From Lentimicrobium sp. (GTDB taxonomy: Bacteria > Bacteroidota > Bacteroidia > Bacteroidales > Lentimicrobiaceae): DNA of 64,000 nucleotides. The first letter of the stretch is position 1; each line of letters opens with the position of its first letter. The position numbers and the translations under genes were made by a program. Below the pieces are notes generated by a model. That model had not been told where the DNA came from, ran no database searches, and saw only the letters and a program-made list of their open reading frames with translations. The DNA is taken from assembly GCA_023957275.1 (NCBI GenBank), contig JAMLHF010000008.1:18410-82409 (forward strand). Reading direction: 5' to 3'. Below, piece after piece: positions 17,492 through 24,870 of the stretch.

Positions 17492-19669
17492 ATGAGAAAA
17501 CTTCTCTTTACACTGATGATGCTGGTATCCCTGAGTTTGGGGATGCGCGCGGGAAATCCGCCTGACGAAGGCATGTGGCTGCCGATGTTTGTTGAAAGAC
17601 TCAACTACACCGACATGCAGAAAATGGGGCTGAAGCTATCGCCTCAGGAAATTTACGACATCAACAACGCCAGCCTGAAAGATGCCATTGTAAGTCTTGG
17701 CGGAGGCTTTTGCACTGCCGAAGTGGTATCCCCGAAAGGGTTGCTCTTTACCAACCACCATTGCGCTTACGATGCCATTCAGAAGCACAGCTCCATTGAA
17801 CACGATTACCTTACCGATGGATTCTGGGCCCGCAGCCTGGAGGAGGAATTGCCCAATGAAGGCCTTACCGCCTCATTCCTGGTGAAGATGGATGATGTGA
17901 CCAAATTCGTACTCGAGAAGGTAAAACCTGAAATGAGCGAAAGCGAACGCAGCGCTACCATCTCTAAGGTCATTGAAATTCTTAAAGAGGAGGCCTCCGA
18001 AAATGGTCAGTATGAAGTTGCTGTTAGAAGTTTCTATAACGGGAACGAATATTATCGTTTTGTTTATGAGGTATATAAAGATGTCCGTCTGGTAGGAGCG
18101 CCCCCGTCAGCCATAGGCAAATTCGGCGGTGATACCGACAACTGGATGTGGCCCCGCCACACCGGTGATTTCAGTATTCTCAGAATTTATTCGGGACCCG
18201 ACGGTAAACCGGCTGAATACTCAAAAGAAAACATTCCCCTCAAACCCAAACACTTTTTGAAGATATCGGTTGACGGCGTTGAACGCGAAGATTTCGCCAT
18301 GATCTGGGGCTACCCCGGCTCAACGGACCGTTACCGGACTTCTCACGGTATTCAGGCTACCCTGAATGACATCAACCCGGCCATCATCAAGGTCGGAGGC
18401 CGTATTCTGGAGATTATGAAAGCCGATATGGACAAAAGCGATGAGGTCAGGATTAAATATGCCTCAAACTATGCAGGTCTGGCAAACTTCTGGAAAAACA
18501 AAATCGGGGAAAGCCGCGGTTTGAAACGCCTGGATGTTTACGAAAAGAAAAAAGCCATTGAAGATCATTTCAGCAATTGGGTAAATGCCGATGAAAGCCG
18601 CAGGGAAGTATACGGCAATGTGCTGCAGGATCTTACCGACGCTTACGCCCAGTATGCCGAAATGAACTACAACAAGCGTCTCTGGAATTTCCAGTTGTCG
18701 CTGTTCGGCTCACAGATGATGCAGTTCCCTCTGCAAACACAGGGAATCATCAACATCCTGAAAAGCGGCCAGAAAGGTGAAGAGCTGAAAGCTTCCCTGG
18801 CGCCGTTTTATGCCATGGGCGAAGAGCAGTTCAAAAACTATCATGCGCCTACTGAAGAAAAAATATTTGCGGCCATCCTCGAAATGTACCGGCAGGATAT
18901 CCCCGCGGATGAACTTCCTGATATTTACAACCTGATCGACAAAAAGTACAAAGGCGATGTCAACCTCTTTGCCCGCAAGGTATTTGAAACCTCTGTGCTT
19001 ACCACCCCTGAAAAATACAACGCATTTCTTGGTAAACCCTCCATTAAGGTTTTTGAAAAAGACCTGGCCTACAAAACCACCAATTCATTCTACAATGCAT
19101 TTATGACACAAAACATGAATGCAGGCCCGGTAAATGAGAAGTTGAGAAAAGCCCAGCGTCTTTTCGTGGACGGACTCCGTAAAGCTAATCCCGATAAGGT
19201 ATATTATCCGGATGCCAACTCCACCATGCGGGTAACCTACGGCAAAGTACTCGATTATTACCCGGCCGACGCCGTTCATTACGACTACGTTACTTACATG
19301 GAAGGCATACTTGAAAAAGAAGATCCTACCAATGAGGAATTTATTGTCCCTGCTAAACTGAAGGAACTCCTTGAGAAGAAGGACTTCGGCAAGTGGGCGG
19401 ACAAAGACGGCAAGCTGGTGGTAAACTTTTTAAGTCACAACGATATTACCGGGGGCAACTCGGGTAGCCCTGTGCTTAATGGCAACGGGGACCTGATTGG
19501 TATCGCCTTCGATGGCAACTGGGAGGCCATGAGCGGCGACATCGCCTTTGAACCGGAACTGCAGCGTACCATCAATGTTGACATCCGCTATGTCATGTTT
19601 ATCATCGATAAATATGCCGAAGCGCATAACCTGCTCGATGAAATGGTATTTGTCAAAACCAGGTATTAA
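17492..19669 (+). CDS. S46 family dipeptidyl peptidase, DPP7-like
   Basis: I start at the ATG at 17492, which opens a good signal peptide (MRKLLFTLMMLVSLSLGMRA); an upstream in-frame ATG at 17399 would put about 31 polar residues before it. The protein is about 725 residues, as usual for the family. The catalytic His is in TNHHCAYDAIQ (His90) and Ser in GNSGSPV (Ser657). Eighteen residues later the S1 determinant is Gly in FDGNWEAMSGDI, as in DPP7 (hydrophobic P1) rather than Arg as in DPP11 (Asp/Glu). These are periplasmic enzymes that release dipeptides for uptake. A close paralogue lies at 34507-36720. Confidence 0.95.
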   Translation: MRKLLFTLMMLVSLSLGMRAGNPPDEGMWLPMFVERLNYTDMQKMGLKLSPQEIYDINNASLKDAIVSLGGGFCTAEVVSPKGLLFTNHHCAYDAIQKHSSIEHDYLTDGFWARSLEEELPNEGLTASFLVKMDDVTKFVLEKVKPEMSESERSATISKVIEILKEEASENGQYEVAVRSFYNGNEYYRFVYEVYKDVRLVGAPPSAIGKFGGDTDNWMWPRHTGDFSILRIYSGPDGKPAEYSKENIPLKPKHFLKISVDGVEREDFAMIWGYPGSTDRYRTSHGIQATLNDINPAIIKVGGRILEIMKADMDKSDEVRIKYASNYAGLANFWKNKIGESRGLKRLDVYEKKKAIEDHFSNWVNADESRREVYGNVLQDLTDAYAQYAEMNYNKRLWNFQLSLFGSQMMQFPLQTQGIINILKSGQKGEELKASLAPFYAMGEEQFKNYHAPTEEKIFAAILEMYRQDIPADELPDIYNLIDKKYKGDVNLFARKVFETSVLTTPEKYNAFLGKPSIKVFEKDLAYKTTNSFYNAFMTQNMNAGPVNEKLRKAQRLFVDGLRKANPDKVYYPDANSTMRVTYGKVLDYYPADAVHYDYVTYMEGILEKEDPTNEEFIVPAKLKELLEKKDFGKWADKDGKLVVNFLSHNDITGGNSGSPVLNGNGDLIGIAFDGNWEAMSGDIAFEPELQRTINVDIRYVMFIIDKYAEAHNLLDEMVFVKTRY

Positions 19670-19703
19670 GCCTGTCAATAACAGTATTTTTATCTATTGC
19701 GAA

Positions 19704-19736
19704 AAAATCCGGAGTGGTTGCGCCACTCCGGATTTT
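19704..19736 (+). terminator. Strong terminator after S46 gene
   Basis: A 14-bp perfect stem, AAAATCCGGAGTGG (19704-19717) with CCACTCCGGATTTT (19723-19736), and a 5-nt loop; A and T runs flank it, so it may work on both strands. Confidence 0.9.
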
Positions 19737-19843
19737 CGTTTATTTTAGACCGGCAAAAAAAAGCAGGAAATACATCACTTTCTATAGAACAAAGATCCCC
19801 TGTTAACGTTTAATATCCCTTCCAGACCCTCCAGACCCTCCTG

Positions 19844-21811
19844 ATGAAACAGAAATTCCTAATCCTGTTTGCCTGTCTCATATTATTGGCAGTTTCAGCA
19901 TCCGGACAACAGAAAATTACAGACAGCCTTGAAAGGGCGATCAGAACCGGAGCTGTAAAGGATACAAACCGGATCAATGCCCTGAACCGCCTGGCCATCA
20001 CATACTGGTACAACGACAGTGAACGCGCGCTCAACCTCAGCCGTGAAGCCGTGAGGCTCTCCACCGAAATTGGCTTTGACCGCGGGTTGGCAGTTGCCTG
20101 CAATATTCTGGGTGTAGCATTCGACATTATTTCCGAGTTCGACAGCGCGTTGTATTACTATGAAAAAGCCGCGCATTTAAGCCGTAAAACCGGCTATAAC
20201 GTGATTCTTGCCAGTGCCCTGAACAATATGGGGATGGTCTGTCAGAGCAGGGGGGATTATAAAAAAGCCATCTCGGTCTACCTGGATGCGCTGCGGATTT
20301 TTGAAAAACTGAAGGACCTGAAAGGCATCGGAAATGCATACAATAACATAGGACTGGTATATTTCGACCTTCAGCAATACCGGCAGGCTCTTGACTACCA
20401 TAATAAAGCGTTATCTATCCGCGAAAAAACAGGCGATAAATACGGAATCGGCGCTTCACTGACCAATCTGGGTTTAGCCTGGTCAAATCTTAAGGATGAT
20501 GACAAGGCATTGAACTATTATGAGCGTTCTCTGAAAATCAAAGAGGAAATCGGTGACAAATACGGCCTTGCAATTCTGTTGAACAATATGGCCATCATTT
20601 ATCAGGATAAAAATAAGCTGGATGATGCGCTGATCATGTATGCCAAATCGGAGAACTATCACAGGCAGATCGGGGATTTGCACGGCCTGATCTATACATT
20701 TATCAACACTGCAACGGTGCTGAACAGACTGGGAAAATTCGACCGTTCAGCGACAGTTCTTGATTCAGCAATGTATTATGCCAGGGAAGTAAAATCGCTT
20801 TCGCGGATGGCCAAAGTGCTGGAAGCTTATTCGTATTACTACGGTAAAACCGGGAATTACCAAAAGGCCTGGAGGACAATGCTTAGCCTCGATTCGATCA
20901 AAGACAGCCTTTACTCGGGGGATATGAGGAAGGATATTGCCGAACTAAAAACCAGGTATGAAATTGAAAAAAATGAGCATGAAATTGCTTTCCTGAATCA
21001 ACAGAACGAAATGAAGAACCTTCAATTGCAAACCGCGCGCATCAGGCAAAGGAACAGCCTGTTGATTGCGGGATTTATTCTGCTGGTTGTGCTCTCAGGG
21101 ATGGCTTTCTGGTTGGTAAAAAGCAGGTATAAAACCAAAATGCGGCTCGAACATGAAAAGCGGCTCATACAGAAAGAAGCCTTTTCTGCAATCGTAAATG
21201 CAGAGGAGAACGAACGAAAACGCATTGCCATGGAGTTGCATGACGGACTTGGTCAACTGCTTTCTGCGGCAAAATTAAATATATCGGTGCTTGAAGATAC
21301 AAATTCGGAGGAAGACCGGTTGGCGGTTGATAATGCCGAAAACCTTATCGATCAGGCGATCGCTGACCTCAGGAATATCTCGCACAACCTGATGCCATCG
21401 GCCCTGATCCGGCTTGGCCTGATTCCTGCCATCCATGATATGGCCGATAAAATCAACTCAGGCAGGAAGGTAGTTGTGAAGATTACCTCAGAAGGTTTTG
21501 AAAGCCGGCTGCCCGGTAATCTTGAAATAGCCATTTACCGTGTTATTCAGGAATCGGTTAATAATATTCTGAAGCATGCCGGAGCCGGAAATATATTTAT
21601 CAACCTCAGATACGGGGGAGAAAGCCTTGATCTCAGTATTGAAGATGACGGCAAAGGGATGCCGGAACCTTCCACCTCAAATTCCGGGAAAGGTATAGGT
21701 TGGGACGACATACGCAGCAGGGTCTCCCTGTTCAACGGCCGGATGAACCTGTACTCTGAACCGGGTAAAGGTACCCGCCTGAATATAAACTTTACAAAAT
21801 CAGCATTATGA
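19844..21811 (+). CDS. TPR-containing NarL-type sensor histidine kinase
   Basis: 655 residues. Signal peptide (1-21), then about seven tetratricopeptide repeats (about 45-345) on the periplasmic side, a coiled coil (365-400), one TM (about 405-425), HisKA_3 with MELHDGLGQLL (His466) and a HATPase with N-box ESVNNILKHA and DDGKGM. The kinase domain is intact. The stop overlaps the ATG of the NarL regulator by 4 bp (ATGA), so they form a two-component pair. TPR sensors of this type are common in Bacteroidetes; the ligand is unknown. Confidence 0.95.
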   Translation: MKQKFLILFACLILLAVSASGQQKITDSLERAIRTGAVKDTNRINALNRLAITYWYNDSERALNLSREAVRLSTEIGFDRGLAVACNILGVAFDIISEFDSALYYYEKAAHLSRKTGYNVILASALNNMGMVCQSRGDYKKAISVYLDALRIFEKLKDLKGIGNAYNNIGLVYFDLQQYRQALDYHNKALSIREKTGDKYGIGASLTNLGLAWSNLKDDDKALNYYERSLKIKEEIGDKYGLAILLNNMAIIYQDKNKLDDALIMYAKSENYHRQIGDLHGLIYTFINTATVLNRLGKFDRSATVLDSAMYYAREVKSLSRMAKVLEAYSYYYGKTGNYQKAWRTMLSLDSIKDSLYSGDMRKDIAELKTRYEIEKNEHEIAFLNQQNEMKNLQLQTARIRQRNSLLIAGFILLVVLSGMAFWLVKSRYKTKMRLEHEKRLIQKEAFSAIVNAEENERKRIAMELHDGLGQLLSAAKLNISVLEDTNSEEDRLAVDNAENLIDQAIADLRNISHNLMPSALIRLGLIPAIHDMADKINSGRKVVVKITSEGFESRLPGNLEIAIYRVIQESVNNILKHAGAGNIFINLRYGGESLDLSIEDDGKGMPEPSTSNSGKGIGWDDIRSRVSLFNGRMNLYSEPGKGTRLNINFTKSAL

Positions 21812-22473
21812 ACGGGGAAGAAAACAAAATATATAACGTGCTGATCGCCGACGACCACCAGATGTTTGTGGATGGACTGAAAGCATTGCTCAGAAAAGAA
21901 AAAAACATTCAGATTGCGGGAGAAGTAAGTAACGGTGCAGACGCCCTGCAAGCCATCATCAAAAAACAGCCTGACCTGCTGATCACGGACATCAGCATGC
22001 CCGGCCTGTCGGGGGTCGAACTGACCCGTGAAGTGAAAAGCCGGTATCCCGAGGTAAAAATCCTTGTGCTTTCGATGTACAATGACCGTGAAATTGTCAG
22101 CGAGATCCTGATGTCGGAAGCCGAAGGGTATATTCTCAAAAATACAGGCCGGCAGGAGCTCAGCAATGCCATCAGCCGGATACTGGGCAACAGCACTTAT
22201 TACAGTAACGAGGTGCTGAACATTATGATGACAAGGATTAAGAGACAGAAAAAAGCTGAGAAAAATACTTCCCTGCTTACCGCCAGGGAAACCGAGATTA
22301 TAAAACTGATCATGGAAGAGTATTCCAGTGAAGAGATTGCAGAAAAATTATTTATCAGTAAAAGGACCGTCGATACACACCGTAAAAACATCATTCAGAA
22401 AACCAATACCCGTACCCTGGTTGGTCTGTTGAAATTTGCTATCGAAAACAACCTCGCAGAGATCAATCAGTAG
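21808..22473 (+). CDS. NarL/LuxR-family response regulator
   Basis: 221 residues. The receiver (about 9-125) has Asp15/Asp16 and phospho-acceptor Asp61 in LLITDISMPG, and a LuxR HTH (about 155-215) has the conserved TARETEIIKLI...SSEEIAEKLFISKRTVDTHRKNI. It is translationally coupled (4-bp overlap) to the TPR kinase. The next gene encodes a free HTH that resembles this protein's own DNA-binding domain. Confidence 0.95.
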   Translation: MNGEENKIYNVLIADDHQMFVDGLKALLRKEKNIQIAGEVSNGADALQAIIKKQPDLLITDISMPGLSGVELTREVKSRYPEVKILVLSMYNDREIVSEILMSEAEGYILKNTGRQELSNAISRILGNSTYYSNEVLNIMMTRIKRQKKAEKNTSLLTARETEIIKLIMEEYSSEEIAEKLFISKRTVDTHRKNIIQKTNTRTLVGLLKFAIENNLAEINQ

Positions 22474-22554
22474 AGATGCTTAGACCGAATACCTAAAAAT
22501 CTGTATATTCTACTGTATTTGCGATGGTTAGCTTTGTACCAAAACCCCGCTTCC

Positions 22555-22872
22555 ATGAACAAATACATATATAACGTGCAGATTACCCCGCGCGAAAAGG
22601 AAATACTGCGGCTCGTTGCCCTGGATCACAGTTCAACAGAGATCTCTGAATTGCTTGGCATCAGCATCCGCACCGTTGAAACCCACCGGAAAAATATTAT
22701 CAGGAAAATCAGCAATAACTCCCTGTCCGCATTAACCAGACATGCGATTAAACTCGGATTGCTCGATGAATATACCTATGTTCCTTCTCCTGCCGGCAGG
22801 AAGGTCGTAAAGTTGCCCGAAGAAACCGTAAAAAGCGGCTGCAGACCTGAAATACCGAGTAATACTTACTAA
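22555..22872 (+). CDS. Small LuxR-type HTH protein lacking a receiver
   Basis: 105 residues starting at the ATG at 22555, chosen because the upstream extension would need a TTG start and adds no conserved sequence. The protein is nearly all HTH (TPREKEILRLVALDHSSTEISELLGISIRTVETHRKNI), with a short tail and no receiver or other sensor. It is 81 bp after the NarL regulator, and its HTH shares the ETHRKNII block with it, suggesting duplication of that domain or a remnant of one. It could bind the same sites as a modulator (inference). Its own promoter is not clear. Confidence 0.8.
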   Translation: MNKYIYNVQITPREKEILRLVALDHSSTEISELLGISIRTVETHRKNIIRKISNNSLSALTRHAIKLGLLDEYTYVPSPAGRKVVKLPEETVKSGCRPEIPSNTY

Positions 22873-22891
22873 AAATACCGTCTGATCGGCA

Positions 22892-22922
22892 TTTGCAAGT
22901 CAACCTATCTGCAATAATTTTG
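22892..22922 (+). promoter_or_regulatory. Promoter of lipoprotein gene 22974
   Basis: TTTG (22892-22895), 19-bp spacer, TAATTTTG (22915-22922): both halves of the Bacteroidetes promoter pattern at the right spacing, about 50 bp before the ATG at 22974. Confidence 0.7.
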
Positions 22923-22973
22923 TTAATCACCCAGTAATTACTCATTCATTCAATAACCAAAACTAATCTAAAC

Positions 22974-23726
22974 ATGTTGAAATCAAGATTTCTTCTGCTG
23001 ATTGCCAGCTTTACCCTATTGGCCATGCTGAATGTTTCATGCGATAAAAATGAAGATGAAACGCCTCAGGACAACAACCAGACACCTGCCGACAACCTGA
23101 ATTTCAGTGACTCTTACGGAGTTATGGCCGCTATAAAAACCATCAGTTTTCAGTCGGCCGGGGGATTTACCATCCCGGTTGAGGTGAATACTGCTGTAGC
23201 AGTGTTTGTCCCCACCCCGGGAGCAACCACGTTTGCACCCGCCGGTACTGTCAGCATCAATAGCAGCAGTCTGAAAAAATTCGAGAACAACTCCTATGTT
23301 TACGACAACCTGCTGAATCCTTTGTCATTCAATTCTGTTCAGTGGAGTGTGAGCGGCGAAGGAGAAGTTCCGGCATTTGAGAAAACAGTCAACAGGGGGT
23401 TTCCCAATTTCACCGCTTTTGCATCAATTCCTGAAACCTTCAGCCTTGCTGCCGGACTAAGTGTCCCGCTGGGCTCTTCGGTTTCCAATGCCGATTCGGT
23501 AGTGGTGGTTGTATCAGGCGGCCAGAATGCAGCCGTGAAAACCGTGGCTGCTGCTTCAGCAAACGCCGTATTCACGGCCGGTGAGCTGTCGAACCTTGGC
23601 GCAGGCGCCTCCGGAATGATTTCGGTGACTCCCTACAATTACACCGTCGAAACCATTTCAGGACGTAAATACTACTTTGTAAATCAGTCGAATTACACCA
23701 AAATGAATGTAAATGTAACGCAGTAA
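22974..23726 (+). CDS. Lipoprotein of unknown function
   Basis: 250 residues. Lipoprotein signal with SC at residues 22-23, then an acidic Asp/Gln/Asn-rich spacer (DKNEDETPQDNNQTP). The rest is small-residue-rich and beta-predicted, Ala/Ser/Val/Thr heavy, like a secreted beta-sandwich. I do not recognise a family. Its own promoter and a terminator make it a single-gene unit. Confidence 0.75.
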   Translation: MLKSRFLLLIASFTLLAMLNVSCDKNEDETPQDNNQTPADNLNFSDSYGVMAAIKTISFQSAGGFTIPVEVNTAVAVFVPTPGATTFAPAGTVSINSSSLKKFENNSYVYDNLLNPLSFNSVQWSVSGEGEVPAFEKTVNRGFPNFTAFASIPETFSLAAGLSVPLGSSVSNADSVVVVVSGGQNAAVKTVAAASANAVFTAGELSNLGAGASGMISVTPYNYTVETISGRKYYFVNQSNYTKMNVNVTQ

Positions 23727-23768
23727 CAACAGGTGGAGCTTAAAACGGCTCCCACTTCCGTTACTATT

Positions 23769-23797
23769 AAAAGCGCCTTTCCCCGGGCGCTTTTTAT
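23769..23797. terminator. Terminator after lipoprotein gene
   Basis: AAAAGCGCC (23769-23777) pairs with GGCGCTTTT (23786-23794), 8-nt loop, then T/A tail. Symmetric, so usable in both directions. Confidence 0.85.
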
Positions 23798-23813
23798 TTA
23801 TCAGTTCATTGCG

Positions 23814-23821
23814 TATATTTG
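23814..23821 (+). promoter_or_regulatory. -7 element TATATTTG for GH16 gene
   Basis: A perfect TAnnTTTG 21 bp before the ATG of the glycosidase. No TTG occurs at -33 because that region is the terminator's T-run. Confidence 0.5.
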
Positions 23822-23842
23822 AATATCTGAAATGCACAACTG

Positions 23843-24730
23843 ATGCGGAAATCCCTGAACATTACAGTACTTGCAGCGATGCTGACGCAAACAGCGCTTG
23901 CGCAACATGATACAATATTAATCCAGCCCGTTCCCTGCCCCGAAGGGGAATGGGAGCTTGCGTTTTCGGATGAGTTTGAAGGTGACCGGCTGAATACCGC
24001 CGACTGGATTACCTGGTATCCCTACACCGATGACGGAAGTGACCAGTGCGCCTTCTGCCGCACCCATGGCAACGAGGGACAGGTGTTTCTGGATGAAAAT
24101 GTGGTGGTCTCCGGTGGCTTGCTGAAAATCATCGCAAAAAAAGAAAAAGCCGTGTGGATGGGCGAGGAACGCGAACATACATCCGGAATGATTCACTCCA
24201 GGAGAGCCTTCGGCCATGGGAAATATGAATTCCGGTGCCGCCTGCCCGAAGGCAACGGATACTGGCCGGCTTTATGGACCTTCGGACAGATTTCGGCCGA
24301 AATTGACCTGATGGAAGCCGGAATGCAACGTCCCAAAAGATTTCACACCTCTGTGCATAACTGGAAGATAAAAAAAATGGCCCATAAACGGCACCGGCTA
24401 AAAACCAGCCTTTCCGACGATTTTCATGTCTTCACTATGGAATGGGAACCAAACATCATCCGTTTTTACATCGACGGCAGCGAAGTCTGGCAACTCCATC
24501 GCTTTACCAACCGGAGGGGAAAAAACCTCCGGAAATGTCCGGTCCGCCCGGGCAGGTATCGCACTCAACCCGTTTTCCCGCCGGAAAATGAAAAACTTTA
24601 CATCATTGCCGGCTTGGGCATAGGCACTGAAAAAACCCCTTTTACAAAATTACCGGGGCCTGAAACTGTTTTCCCCAACCAGATGGAAATTGATTATTTC
24701 AGGTATTATGTCAGGAGGAATCATCACTGA
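23843..24730 (+). CDS. Glycoside hydrolase family 16 (beta-glucanase-like), secreted
   Basis: 295 residues with a signal peptide (MRKSLNITVLAAMLTQTALA). The GH16 catalytic motif ExDxxE is present as AEIDLMEAG: Glu153 nucleophile, Asp155, Glu158 acid/base. The preceding SGMIHSR and GKYEFRCRLPEGNGYWPALWTFG blocks are typical GH16 strands. Target is probably a beta-1,3- or mixed-linkage glucan or a galactan; the exact specificity cannot be read from the sequence. No SusC/D genes are adjacent, so it is not in a polysaccharide utilisation locus here. No CBM or T9SS tail. Confidence 0.9.
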   Translation: MRKSLNITVLAAMLTQTALAQHDTILIQPVPCPEGEWELAFSDEFEGDRLNTADWITWYPYTDDGSDQCAFCRTHGNEGQVFLDENVVVSGGLLKIIAKKEKAVWMGEEREHTSGMIHSRRAFGHGKYEFRCRLPEGNGYWPALWTFGQISAEIDLMEAGMQRPKRFHTSVHNWKIKKMAHKRHRLKTSLSDDFHVFTMEWEPNIIRFYIDGSEVWQLHRFTNRRGKNLRKCPVRPGRYRTQPVFPPENEKLYIIAGLGIGTEKTPFTKLPGPETVFPNQMEIDYFRYYVRRNHH

Positions 24731-24870
24731 TCCGATAAGCCTTGTAATCATCCTGAAAATATTTGCAAAGCTCTGACCGAAAAAACCAGCATACTCAAAT
24801 ATTTAAAACCATCGCTGAAAAGACTGATTACATATAAACTTCTTCTCCTTATCTTTACCTTGAAATAAAA

